This document shows, piece after piece, positions 1 to 8,914 of a DNA stretch of 64,000 nt. The notes below the pieces were generated by a model. The model searched no databases and was not told where the DNA came from. It saw nothing but the letters and a program-made list of their open reading frames with translations. The stretch lies in contig CALGAW010000014.1 in NCBI GenBank assembly GCA_937959115.1, forward strand, positions 1 to 64,000, read 5' to 3'. Numbering within the stretch: the first letter of the stretch is position 1; each line of letters opens with the position of its first letter. Source of the stretch: an uncultured Saprospiraceae bacterium (GTDB lineage Bacteria > Bacteroidota > Bacteroidia > Chitinophagales > Saprospiraceae). The position numbers and the translations under genes are program-made.

Positions 1-2
1 AT

Positions 3-134
3 GAATTGATCATAATCTTTGAAAGCAATACTATTGAAAACGTAGTCTTTCCTATCCAGTTAAATGATCTAGATGGTTCTACCATCAACATCAATGAAGC
101 GATTGAATTTGCGCTATTGGACTTGGATTGTTAA
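3..134 (+). CDS. 3' end of an unidentified gene (partial)
   Basis: An open frame enters from the left edge and runs 43 codons to a TAA at 132-134. The predicted end is acidic and hydrophobic and finishes with ALLDLDC. The fragment is too short to place in a family. A hairpin with a T-run follows about 23 bases after the stop, which supports a real gene end. The start lies outside the window. Confidence 0.55.
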   Translation, partial: ELIIIFESNTIENVVFPIQLNDLDGSTININEAIEFALLDLDC

Positions 135-156
135 AAGTATATATTAAGAAACATAC

Positions 157-192
157 AAAAGGGCTGAATCAAAATTGATTTGGCCCTTTTTT
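157..192 (+). terminator. Rho-independent terminator
   Basis: The arms AAAGGGC and GCCCTTT are extended inward by AATCAA/TTGATT and followed by a run of six T. It sits just after the stop at 134, so it probably ends that transcript. Confidence 0.7.
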
Positions 193-345
193 ATTGGACA
201 GCAAAGCTAACTCAGTTCAACATAAAGTGCACAAAGGATCAAAGAACACAAAGCCGTATTATTATGATTGGGGAAATCCCGGCAGGGGTGACATATCCAA
301 TCACACTTTTCATATCCGAAATTCCTTAAAGATTATCAGGATAAT

Positions 346-1050
346 TCACACCATAAAATGCTCTAATTGATACTTTGTATTTTTCCAATTCGGAAAATGC
401 TTTTCTAGTAAATTATAAAATGATTTGCTATGATTCAAATACGACAAATGGCAAAGCTCATGAACAATCACATATTCAATACATTTTTTAGGCGCTTTAA
501 TTAACTCTATGTTCAGCGTTACTTGAGATTGACTGTTACAAATTCCCCACCTTTTAGACATCCACTTTAGCGCTAAGCTTGTGGAGCTATCCTTGCTCGG
601 TATCATTTGAGAAACTCTTTTCTTAAAAAGAATATAAAAGTGCATTTCTGCTTTGTCTCGATACCACTTTTTTAAAAGCTTCTCAATAGTCCTCTTGTCT
701 TCTTTATCTTTACACTGTACAGTGATATATCCACTATAGAGCTTAACTGACTCTTCTTCTGACTGCACTAACCTTAGACGATATTGCTTTCCGAGATACA
801 GATGCGTCTCACCACTGACGTATTTTCTAGGCGGTGTCAATGGATGAAAAGAAAGGAAAAAGTCTTGCTGCTTTATAATCCAACTTGCCTTACTGTAAAT
901 CTTCTTATTAACTTTAGCTTCTGTGCTATCAAATGGAGCACTCACTTGCACCCTTTTATCTGGATGCACTTTAATACCCAATGTTTTGCGATCTGAAAAT
1001 TCTAAATCGAATTCAATCAATGAACTTCCATATTGAATTGATTTCTTCAT
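346..1050 (-). CDS. YgjP/DUF45-type M48-like metallopeptidase
   Basis: This 234-residue protein has the zinc motif H197-E198-L-C-H201 with a further His at 207, in the arrangement typical of the YgjP (WLM/DUF45) family. The upstream stretch KRWGICNSQ (about 166-174) is also characteristic. There is no signal peptide, so it should act in the cytosol. Its ATG overlaps the hsdR stop codon by one base (TAATG), so translation is probably coupled and this is the last gene of the restriction-modification operon. Members of this family are often found beside type I restriction genes. Their substrate there is not known to me, and any role in processing HsdR or HsdS is inference. Confidence 0.85.
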   Translation of the reverse strand: MKKSIQYGSSLIEFDLEFSDRKTLGIKVHPDKRVQVSAPFDSTEAKVNKKIYSKASWIIKQQDFFLSFHPLTPPRKYVSGETHLYLGKQYRLRLVQSEEESVKLYSGYITVQCKDKEDKRTIEKLLKKWYRDKAEMHFYILFKKRVSQMIPSKDSSTSLALKWMSKRWGICNSQSQVTLNIELIKAPKKCIEYVIVHELCHLSYLNHSKSFYNLLEKHFPNWKNTKYQLEHFMV

Positions 1051-4000
1051 TAACTGTATTTAATTATTGCTACTTTCAAACATTCTTCTATCAACAAATC
1101 TATTTTAGACCAATCGGTATCAACATCAAATTTTTGATGCAATTCATAAATATTATCTCCTAGTTGAATGTTTATTGCTCCAACTATATCGTCATTCAAA
1201 GTCCAGTCAATAATTTTTTTATTACCATCGAAGACATTGTTTTTTACTACCTTATCAATCATCAAACTGGTCTCAATATGAAATGGTGACTTAAGCAACT
1301 TTTCTTCATCAAAAACATCTTTACTGAAATTGTAAAAAGCCAATGCTATTTCATTATTCGCCAATTCCTTGGGTGCATTAGCTGATCTACCATTAAAGAA
1401 CTGATCTTCCAATTCTTTTGCTTTTTTCAGATATTCCGCTTCAGTAATTCTTTTTTGATAATATTCCAGAATAGTCTCCTTAATCAACTCCGCCAACTTC
1501 TTGTAGTAAATAGGATCTTCATTCATCTTGACATTAATGCCTTTAACAGTCCTACTTGCGATATGATCTGCTTGAGCTGCAGTACCAGATATTTTTTCCA
1601 CTTCCGCTTCACGTTCTTCTTTGTCAAAGATATTAACCATCTCTGTCACCTTGAGAATTTCGCCCTCTGTAGAGATGTGCTTGTTTATCAGCTTTTGGAT
1701 TTGTGGTTCAAATTCTTTGTAGCTGAGTTCATCATTGTAGCGCCGTTTGACATCCACACGCAGTTTTAAAAAGAATTTAGCATCATTTTTATACGTCTTG
1801 ATCTTTTCTTCTTCAGTGCTATTCACAAATTGAACGGAAGATAATGCCATTTTCAGTAAGCGGGTAAAGGCACTTAATTTTTCGTAGAATTTGTTTCTTA
1901 TATCGTCCAATGCCAAATGCTCTTCATAGGCAGAGGCTTCTACGGATTTATCTTTCAAATCTTTAAAAATCTCCCAGACTTCGGAATGTGCTTGAGGAAG
2001 CTTTTTTATTTCATCGTTAATATTCGTGAAATTTCCATGAACATCTTCCTCATCAAAAGCATTCAATCCCGAATAGGTACTTAAAGCATTATCGAGACTT
2101 TCTAGGTTTCCATAGTAATCAATAATATACCCATAGTCTTTACCTGGATATACTCTATTCACTCTTGCAATGGCTTGCAACAGCGTATGTTCTTTTAGTG
2201 ATCTACACAAGTATAACACAGTATTATTTGGCGCATCAAAACCCGTTAATAATTTTGCGACTACAATTAATATCTCTGGCTTTTCTCTTTTCTTAAATTG
2301 ATTAATAATGGATTTTTCGTACTTTTTTAAGTCGCCATATTTATCAAGCATAGCAGAGAAGTACTTATCCTCCATTTCTTTCTGCTCATCTTGCTGATGG
2401 AAACCATCTTCTGTGCCTTCTCTTTGATCAGAACGAGAGACGACTACTTCGGAGTTTACCATTCCTATCTCATCCAGGTACTTTTTATACAACAACGCAG
2501 TTTTCACCCTAGGTGCTACCAACTGTGCTTTGGGCTTATATTTGTCATTGTGAGTTTGAAAAAAATCGCTGTAGTGCTCACTAATATCCCAAGCCCTAGC
2601 ATATATGATCTGATCAGCCATATTTAGTTGATCAACCGTATTGAATTTTCTCTTCAATGCCGCCTTGCCATAATCAGTAAGAGGCGCAGAAACTTTGTCA
2701 AAGAATCTATTAACAGGATCTTCGTTTAAACTCATTTTATTATGCCTTCCTTCATACAAGAGAGGGACCACGGCACCATCCGCAACAGCATCGAGGACCG
2801 TATATGGCAAACCAATATAGCCTCCAAATTTCTGAGCGGTACTTTTCTCTTTTTTCATTAAAGGCGTTCCAGTGAATGCGATAAAACAAGCATTCGGAAA
2901 AACTCTTCGCATACTAACATTGAATGACCCATATTGTGTTCTATGGCCTTCATCTATAAGTACAAATATATCAGCTGAATTAATCGGGTTTTTGATTTGT
3001 TTGACTGCCGCTTCAAACTTATTAATGATGGTCGTGATAATCGCATCACCAGAATCAGACAGAATACTACTGAGATGCGAACCCGTTTTAGCTTGAATGA
3101 CTTCTTTCTGGCACTTCTTGAAGGTATCAGAAATCTGTTCATCCAAATCGATTCGGTCTGTGACTAATATAATTTTTGGATTAGAAATATTCTTATCAGA
3201 CGCTAACATTTGTGCAAGCATCACCATCGTCAAACTCTTACCACTGCCTTGAGTATGCCAGATGACTCCACCTTGTCTTTTACCCGTAATGTCTAAAGTT
3301 TGTACTCTATTTATCGTTGTGCCCACGGCAAAGTATTGTTGATATCGAGCCACTTTTTTTATACCATCATCATACAAAGTATAATTCCTAATAATATCTA
3401 ATAGCCGCTGTGGCTTGCATAATGAATACAAGAGCTCGTCTTGCTTGGTCACCTCCCGCTCCTCTTTTTCTATTTTATCGAAGACTGGTTTCACATATGA
3501 AAATCCATATTTTCGTTCTGCAAATAATTTCTTTTTCACACTGCGATCTAAGGTGGTATTCTTTATGCGCTTAAGCAAACTGATGTGATCCGCTTCAGAT
3601 TTACTATCAGGAAATTGCTCTTTCCATTTAGACCAAAATTCCTTACTCGTTCCTGTTGTTCCGTATTTTCCATCATTTGATGCAACAGAAATGAGTAAAG
3701 AGGAATACATATATAAATCTCGAATTCCGGTTTTACTGAAATTTCGAATGTGCTGTTCTATCCCTAATTCTGTAGGTGTCTTTGTTCCTTTTAGAGCAGG
3801 CGACTTACATTCAATAATCACCATAGGAATCCCATTGATAAAAAGCAACACATCGGGCCGATAAGTATCTGCTCTTCCAGATCGGGTCACCGAGAATTCT
3901 TCTGTAACGTGAAAAATATTATTCTCCCAATTTTCCCAATCTACAAATTGTAAGGTGTGACTCTTTTTATCTCCATCTATGGTTTGCTCAAAGGACTTTC

Positions 4001-4313
4001 CCAGTGTCAATAGGTCATATAAGGCTGCATTCGCATTTAGGAAGCCATCCTGTATAGGCAGATCTTTGAGCGCCAAAACCGCAGACTTAATGTTAGAATT
4101 AGAAAAGTCATATTCTATTCCCTTTCTTTTAATACTATTGATTTCGAACAATTGCGTTTTGAGAATATCCTCAAAAAGAACTGCGGAGCGTTTTCCGCCT
4201 CTTAATATTTCTGCTTCCGATGGCGGTACATAGGTATAACCCATATTGACTAACAGCTGTATAGCTGGTATCTGCGAAATGTGATCTTCTAAGAATGATG
4301 GTGTTCGACTCAT
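1050..4313 (-). CDS. hsdR: Type I restriction enzyme, R (endonuclease/translocase) subunit
   Basis: The 1087-residue length is normal for HsdR. An N-terminal PD-(D/E)xK nuclease is visible as D154 with E168-C-K170. The motor follows: Walker A HTQGSGKS at 353-360, DEGH at 454-457, TGTP at about 481-484, and a TGFDAP motif near residue 720. A helical C-terminal region follows, as expected for contact with the methylase core. Family knowledge says HsdR joins M2S, translocates unmodified DNA using ATP, and cuts far from the recognition site. It starts one base after the upstream DUF1016 gene ends and overlaps the metallopeptidase gene, so it is co-transcribed. All key motifs are intact, so the enzyme should be active. 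Confidence 0.97.
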   Translation of the reverse strand: MSRTPSFLEDHISQIPAIQLLVNMGYTYVPPSEAEILRGGKRSAVLFEDILKTQLFEINSIKRKGIEYDFSNSNIKSAVLALKDLPIQDGFLNANAALYDLLTLGKSFEQTIDGDKKSHTLQFVDWENWENNIFHVTEEFSVTRSGRADTYRPDVLLFINGIPMVIIECKSPALKGTKTPTELGIEQHIRNFSKTGIRDLYMYSSLLISVASNDGKYGTTGTSKEFWSKWKEQFPDSKSEADHISLLKRIKNTTLDRSVKKKLFAERKYGFSYVKPVFDKIEKEEREVTKQDELLYSLCKPQRLLDIIRNYTLYDDGIKKVARYQQYFAVGTTINRVQTLDITGKRQGGVIWHTQGSGKSLTMVMLAQMLASDKNISNPKIILVTDRIDLDEQISDTFKKCQKEVIQAKTGSHLSSILSDSGDAIITTIINKFEAAVKQIKNPINSADIFVLIDEGHRTQYGSFNVSMRRVFPNACFIAFTGTPLMKKEKSTAQKFGGYIGLPYTVLDAVADGAVVPLLYEGRHNKMSLNEDPVNRFFDKVSAPLTDYGKAALKRKFNTVDQLNMADQIIYARAWDISEHYSDFFQTHNDKYKPKAQLVAPRVKTALLYKKYLDEIGMVNSEVVVSRSDQREGTEDGFHQQDEQKEMEDKYFSAMLDKYGDLKKYEKSIINQFKKREKPEILIVVAKLLTGFDAPNNTVLYLCRSLKEHTLLQAIARVNRVYPGKDYGYIIDYYGNLESLDNALSTYSGLNAFDEEDVHGNFTNINDEIKKLPQAHSEVWEIFKDLKDKSVEASAYEEHLALDDIRNKFYEKLSAFTRLLKMALSSVQFVNSTEEEKIKTYKNDAKFFLKLRVDVKRRYNDELSYKEFEPQIQKLINKHISTEGEILKVTEMVNIFDKEEREAEVEKISGTAAQADHIASRTVKGINVKMNEDPIYYKKLAELIKETILEYYQKRITEAEYLKKAKELEDQFFNGRSANAPKELANNEIALAFYNFSKDVFDEEKLLKSPFHIETSLMIDKVVKNNVFDGNKKIIDWTLNDDIVGAINIQLGDNIYELHQKFDVDTDWSKIDLLIEECLKVAIIKYS

Positions 4314-4314
4314 A

Positions 4315-5433
4315 CTACTTTCGATTTATAGACTTCTTTAACTGTTCTACAGAGGAGTTTAATCCACTTAATTGCTCTGGCAACTCATGCACCAATTTGT
4401 ACTCTGCTACACCTAATGGAACATTAGTCTGTCTCAATGTAAACTCTACTACAATGCTATTGGCTTCCTTACAAAGGATTATACCGACTGATGGCTGATG
4501 ATGTTCCCCTTTTAGCTTTTCATCAATGGCCGTTAAATAAAATTGCGATTTACCTGCATATTCTGGCTTGAAAGCATCTATTTTCAGTTCAATATTGACA
4601 TAGCAATTGAGCTTAGTGTGGAAGAAAAGTAGATCTAAGAAGTATTCTTGTCCTCCTACTTCTAATTTGTATTGTCTTCCTAGATATGCAAATCCTGCCC
4701 CCAACTCTAATAGGAATTTTCCTATCTGGCTAGTTAAACTATCTTCTATTTCTCTTTCGGATGACTCCTCTCCTAATTGCAAAAAATCAAAAAAATAAGG
4801 GTCCTTAAACGTCTCCTTGACCAAGGCGGATTGATCAGCAGGCAGGACTTCGACAAAGTTGTTCGCAAGCTGCCCATGACTCTGATACAGGTCTTGAGCG
4901 ATCTTGTTGACAAGGACTCTTTTAGACCAGTTGTTAGCCATAATTTGTTCGCAATAAAATAATCTTTCTTCTTTGGTTTCGATTTTGTCAAGCAACAACA
5001 TATGGTGGCTCCATGGTACCCTTGCAAATGTTTGGGATTCAAAAGCTTTAAATTGTGCAGCCACTGGCTGCATAATTATATCTTCTTGACTATCAACATT
5101 TTGAATTTGTGCAGCCACTGGCTGCACAATTGGTTCAATAGCCCATTCCGTCGAAAATCGCATCATATATTGTAAGTTTCGTTTGCTCAAGCCTTTCATG
5201 GTAGGAAAACTGGATTTAAGATCCTGCGCCAATTGATCTACTACTTTAGCACCCCAACCTTGTCGTTCATTTTCTACATTCAGCGCCTGTCCAATATTCC
5301 AGTAAGTGAATAACAATTCGCTATTGACATACATTGCTACCTGATGTTGAGATTGATGTATACGAGATTTGATAGATTCCAATAAATGGTCATAGCTTTT
5401 ATCATCAAATATTTCTATCAAATCCTCACTCAT
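4315..5433 (-). CDS. YhcG/DUF1016-type PD-(D/E)xK nuclease
   Basis: The 372-residue protein has a DUF1016-type helical N-terminal region (about 1-110, including YWNIGQ and GWGAKVV) and a C-terminal nuclease-like domain (about 220-350) with YFLDLLFFH and VNIELK. These match the YhcG family of PD-(D/E)xK proteins. Its ATG overlaps the hsdS stop (ATGA) and its stop lies directly before hsdR, so it is embedded in the type I operon. A linker between the two domains carries an 18-residue in-frame duplication containing QPVAAQ twice. A role as an accessory nuclease in defence is inference from the operon position. Confidence 0.88.
   Translation of the reverse strand: MSEDLIEIFDDKSYDHLLESIKSRIHQSQHQVAMYVNSELLFTYWNIGQALNVENERQGWGAKVVDQLAQDLKSSFPTMKGLSKRNLQYMMRFSTEWAIEPIVQPVAAQIQNVDSQEDIIMQPVAAQFKAFESQTFARVPWSHHMLLLDKIETKEERLFYCEQIMANNWSKRVLVNKIAQDLYQSHGQLANNFVEVLPADQSALVKETFKDPYFFDFLQLGEESSEREIEDSLTSQIGKFLLELGAGFAYLGRQYKLEVGGQEYFLDLLFFHTKLNCYVNIELKIDAFKPEYAGKSQFYLTAIDEKLKGEHHQPSVGIILCKEANSIVVEFTLRQTNVPLGVAEYKLVHELPEQLSGLNSSVEQLKKSINRK
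5056..5126. repeat. 54-bp direct repeat made of short palindromes
   Basis: The palindrome TGCAGCCACTGGCTGCA occurs at 5056-5072 and again at 5110-5126, exactly 54 bases (18 codons) apart. It lies inside the DUF1016-type nuclease gene and encodes QPVAAQ in both copies. The spacing keeps the reading frame. Confidence 0.85.
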
Positions 5434-6665
5434 ACCTTAACCCTTTTTTGCCCCGTCAACAATTGCTGCATCAAGCCTTTTTTCTGAGTTTGTAAACTAT
5501 CTAAATAATTTTGAGTCTGACTAATCTCTTCATCAGCTTTAGAGAGGACTTGAGCAATGGCGATTTGTTCTTTATAAGAAGGTACTACAACTTTTATTTT
5601 AAGAAAATCCTTCTTACTCATTACTCTATTTCTCCCAGCCCCACCAGGAGAAATCATACCTAATAAATATTTAAATCTCTTTTGAAGAAAAAAATATTTA
5701 AAAAATTGAGAGTATGAAATTTTTTCTAGAAATGAATACGTTGGAAACCTATGTGAAACAAGACCACCTTCATCTACCTTTGCTGCTACTGCAATAGCAT
5801 GCTCCCATGCAAAAGTTATATTTACAACCAAATCATTTTCTAAAACTTCGTATAATGTGGTCATCATAATTGACGCAGGATCAAAATTAGGTTTATGAAA
5901 TATTCCTTTCCCGTGACTTCTCAATCCTAATGCTAAATACGGTTTAGAAGGCTTGTCCTTAGGCCTAAGTTCCTGTTTAACAGAATTCTGAAGTTCAACC
6001 TCCTCCCACTCCCCACTAAACCCAGGTAATCGCTTCTTCCCAGTCAACAACTGCTGCATCAGTCCTTTCTTGCGGAGCTCCAGTTTTTGGAGGAGGGCTT
6101 GGGTCGTTTCGATGGCTTTGTCCCAAGTAGAGAGGATGTCGGCGATCTTTTTTTGTTCGGGGAGTGGGGGGAGGGGGATTTTAAATTTCTTTACATCAGA
6201 AGAATTAATGGCAGGATAGTTTGATCCAACAACTAAGGAATAGAATTGAGCCGATGAGGCTCTGCTAAATAAATTGTGAAACAGAAATCTAGGATCCAAA
6301 TCTTCTTTGCAAGAAATAACAGCAAACCCTGTCGAGGCAATAGTTGGTCCATTCAATTTAGAAACAAAAGCAAATGATTTTAGATTCGGTCTAACTGTAG
6401 CTAAAAGCACATCTTGCTTAAAAACAATTCTTCTTGCTCTTGAAGGAGCGTCTCTGAATTGATATATATCTAAATCAACGTTGACTGAGCCATTATTTAC
6501 ATCCGATAATGAGATATAAGAGAATTCAAAATCGGGATCACAAGAACTTTTCAATGAATCCTTGTCTATATTTGAGAAATCATTTATTCTAACAACACCC
6601 CAAGTGGTCGGAATCCAACCCAACTTAGTTTTTTTATAGCCTGCTTTTACTTCTGTTGTTGTCAT
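5430..6665 (-). CDS. hsdS: Type I restriction-modification specificity subunit
   Basis: This 411-residue protein has the two-fold layout of HsdS. A first target-recognition domain (about 20-165) is followed by a conserved helical region with PLPPLPEQ and KKGLMQQLLTG. A second recognition domain (about 215-360) is followed by a second copy of the helix ending in KKGLMQQLLTG. The protein reads the bipartite DNA target and bridges two HsdM subunits. The stop overlaps the next gene by four bases. The intact length and two domains argue for a functional subunit. The recognition sequence cannot be read from the protein by eye. Confidence 0.96.
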   Translation of the reverse strand: MTTTEVKAGYKKTKLGWIPTTWGVVRINDFSNIDKDSLKSSCDPDFEFSYISLSDVNNGSVNVDLDIYQFRDAPSRARRIVFKQDVLLATVRPNLKSFAFVSKLNGPTIASTGFAVISCKEDLDPRFLFHNLFSRASSAQFYSLVVGSNYPAINSSDVKKFKIPLPPLPEQKKIADILSTWDKAIETTQALLQKLELRKKGLMQQLLTGKKRLPGFSGEWEEVELQNSVKQELRPKDKPSKPYLALGLRSHGKGIFHKPNFDPASIMMTTLYEVLENDLVVNITFAWEHAIAVAAKVDEGGLVSHRFPTYSFLEKISYSQFFKYFFLQKRFKYLLGMISPGGAGRNRVMSKKDFLKIKVVVPSYKEQIAIAQVLSKADEEISQTQNYLDSLQTQKKGLMQQLLTGQKRVKV

Positions 6666-6690
6666 TGTGTTGTTTCTTTTGTCTGAACAT

Positions 6691-6731
6691 GATTTTTAAG
6701 ATGTAAAGATGTAAAGATGTTCATGATTTTT
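6691..6731. repeat. Short tandem repeat between hsdM and hsdS
   Basis: The 121-base gap between hsdM and hsdS contains about three copies of an 8-bp unit (TAAAGATG; the first copy is one base short). They are flanked by two copies of CATGATTTTT. It lies upstream of hsdS in the direction of transcription. Slippage here could change spacing between the two genes, but only about three units are present. Confidence 0.6.
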
Positions 6732-6786
6732 ATTGAAGGATTGATCTTGTCTGATCTTATAATCTTAGATATCCTGTTCAGACATT

Positions 6787-8265
6787 CTAATATCCCAATT
6801 CTTTTAAATAATCCGCCATCTGATTTTCTACACGCACTAACTCCTTTTTTAGTTCCGCAATCTCTAGTTGTGTCGTTGCAATATCGACAGGCTCTTCTTC
6901 TTCAAAAGTATCGACATAGCGAGGAATATTGAGATTGTAATCATTCTCGATGATCTCTTCTTTTTTAGCGACGTAGCTGTATTTGTCTATAGTTTTCCAA
7001 GATTTTAAAGTGTCAAATATCTTTTGAATATTATCATCAGAAAGCTTGTTTTGGTTCTTGCCACTTTCGAACTCATTACTGGCATCAATGAAGAGGACTT
7101 CATCAGTTGTCTTGGTTTTGTCGAAGATTAAGATGGTCGCTGGGATACCCGTTCCGAAGAAGAGGTTCGCAGGTAAGCCGATGACTACTTTCAGGAGATT
7201 TTCATCGATGAGTTGTTTTCTGATTTTGCCTTCGCTGCTGCCTCTGAAGAGCACACCATGTGGCAAGACAACGCCTGCTCGTCCGTGTTCGTTGAGTGTT
7301 TCTATCATGTGGGTGATGAAGGCATAGTCGCCCTTGCTCTTAGGCGGCACTCCTCTGTGGAATCTGTTGTATCTGTCAGCACTGGCTTCATCTGCTCCCC
7401 ACTTATCGAGGGAGAACGGTGGATTGGCTACTACGACGTCAAACTTCATGAGGCTGTCTTCTTCTCGGAGTTGGGGATTGTTGAGGGTGTCTCCCCATTC
7501 TATTCTGGCGTTGTCCATTTCGTGCAGGAACATATTCATTCTTGCCAATGCCCAGGTGCTACCGTTTACTTCTTGTCCGTATAGCGAGACGTTTTTGCTG
7601 CCTACTTCTTTTGCGGCTTTCAAGAGCAGTGAACCTGATCCGCAGGTGGGATCGCATATGCGTTCTCCGTCCTTGGGTTCTACCAGCTTCGCCAATAAGG
7701 TAGATACTTCAGAAGGCGTATAAAATTCTCCTGCTTTCTTGCCGGCATCCGAAGCAAACCTACTGATTAGGAATTCGTAGGCGTCACCGATGATGTCATT
7801 GCCTTCCAGGTTTGAAGGTCGTAAATCCAGCACTGCAAAATCTGAGAGTAAGTTTTTGAGTCTTCGATTACGATCTTTTGTTGGGCCGAGGTTAGGTTCA
7901 GAGTTGAAATCTATGTTTCTAAACACGCCTTCCAGCTTAGAACGATTGGCCTCTTCGATCTCTTCAAGAGCGATGTTGATGAGTTCACCGAGATTCGGCT
8001 CATTTCGTTTCTCGTACAGAAATTCAAAGGTACTTTGATTCGGTACTTTGAAGCGTTCGTGCTTCATGGCTCTTTCTATTCTGGTAGCGTCACCAGCATA
8101 CTTGGCGGTGTACTCTTCTTTCTTTTCTTTCAGTACATCAGAGATGTATTTGACGAAGAGCATGGTGAGAATGTAGTCCTTGTATTGGGTGGCGTCTATT
8201 GTGCCTCTGAACGTGTCACAGGCTTTCCAGACTTGGTTATTGATAATGTCTTGCGTGAGTTTCAT
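6787..8265 (-). CDS. hsdM: Type I restriction-modification N6-adenine methyltransferase subunit
   Basis: This 492-residue protein carries the SAM-binding motif DPTCGSG at 205-211 and the catalytic NPPF at 281-284, both diagnostic of gamma-class N6-adenine methylases. An HsdM N-terminal helical domain (about 1-130) and the EFYTP motif (180-184) are present. A C-terminal coiled stretch (about 455-490) would contact HsdS. It methylates host DNA and forms the M2S core. It lies 28 bases downstream of the half-HsdS gene and 121 bases upstream of hsdS, a wider gap than elsewhere in the locus. Confidence 0.97.
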   Translation of the reverse strand: MKLTQDIINNQVWKACDTFRGTIDATQYKDYILTMLFVKYISDVLKEKKEEYTAKYAGDATRIERAMKHERFKVPNQSTFEFLYEKRNEPNLGELINIALEEIEEANRSKLEGVFRNIDFNSEPNLGPTKDRNRRLKNLLSDFAVLDLRPSNLEGNDIIGDAYEFLISRFASDAGKKAGEFYTPSEVSTLLAKLVEPKDGERICDPTCGSGSLLLKAAKEVGSKNVSLYGQEVNGSTWALARMNMFLHEMDNARIEWGDTLNNPQLREEDSLMKFDVVVANPPFSLDKWGADEASADRYNRFHRGVPPKSKGDYAFITHMIETLNEHGRAGVVLPHGVLFRGSSEGKIRKQLIDENLLKVVIGLPANLFFGTGIPATILIFDKTKTTDEVLFIDASNEFESGKNQNKLSDDNIQKIFDTLKSWKTIDKYSYVAKKEEIIENDYNLNIPRYVDTFEEEEPVDIATTQLEIAELKKELVRVENQMADYLKELGY

Positions 8266-8293
8266 ATTTTAATTTTTAAAGAGAAGTAACGCT

Positions 8294-8914
8294 CTATCGT
8301 TGCTCAGTTAGCAAATTAAGTAATTCCTTTTTAATAAGGAGTCGTTTATTAAGAATCGCTCGTTCTATGCGTATTTGTTGATTAAGTAAGGTATAGATTT
8401 CTACAGCTTTAAGTTGTTCAGCCATAGGAGGAACCGCTATTTTGATTCTCAATAATTCATGCTTTGGTATCGCAGGTATCGTTGCTCCCAGTCCTACATT
8501 TTTTAATTTATGTTGGATGCGTGGAGCGTTGATCGCCATGGTGAAGTAGTCTGCGTTGATCACCTCCTGATTTAATTTGATCACATAGAAAAGAGAGGAG
8601 GCGACGCATGCACCTACTTCTGCTGAATATTTCCAAGCAAAATTCCGAAATCCCTTTGCTGCAAGAATGACATCATTCTCTTCAAGCAGGACATTCTTAT
8701 CATCAGCATCTATTTGGATGTAGCTATCATTAAAAAGCGTCAACTCAAAATCCTCATCGAATTGATTTCCTTTTAAGTACTTGACGTTTCCCTCCTTTTC
8801 AGTCCTGAAATGCGGTCCGTACTTTATGGATGTTATGATGTCTTTTGCTTGCTTCACGAAATTAGTAGGTATTGTTATAGGAGCAAATATCGGGAAAATA
8901 TTTTTAATAATCAA
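8294..8914 (-). CDS. Orphan single-domain HsdS-like protein
   Basis: About 206 residues resemble one half of an HsdS: one target-recognition domain (about 20-150) with KFRNFAW-like and GLGATIPAI segments, then one conserved helix starting VPPMAEQ. The frame has no ATG before the recognition domain. The longest form would start at TTG 8914, and the frame opens only a few codons further upstream. It is therefore either a TTG-started half subunit or the 3' remnant of a full hsdS. It shares the family fold with the hsdS at 5430-6665 but little direct residue identity. It precedes hsdM by 28 bases. Confidence 0.7.
   Translation of the reverse strand: MIIKNIFPIFAPITIPTNFVKQAKDIITSIKYGPHFRTEKEGNVKYLKGNQFDEDFELTLFNDSYIQIDADDKNVLLEENDVILAAKGFRNFAWKYSAEVGACVASSLFYVIKLNQEVINADYFTMAINAPRIQHKLKNVGLGATIPAIPKHELLRIKIAVPPMAEQLKAVEIYTLLNQQIRIERAILNKRLLIKKELLNLLTEQR

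Noticed and set aside
5430-8914. HsdS shuffling between the half-HsdS and hsdS
   Set aside because: No recombinase gene or long identical DNA between the two genes is visible, and the conserved helices differ at protein level.
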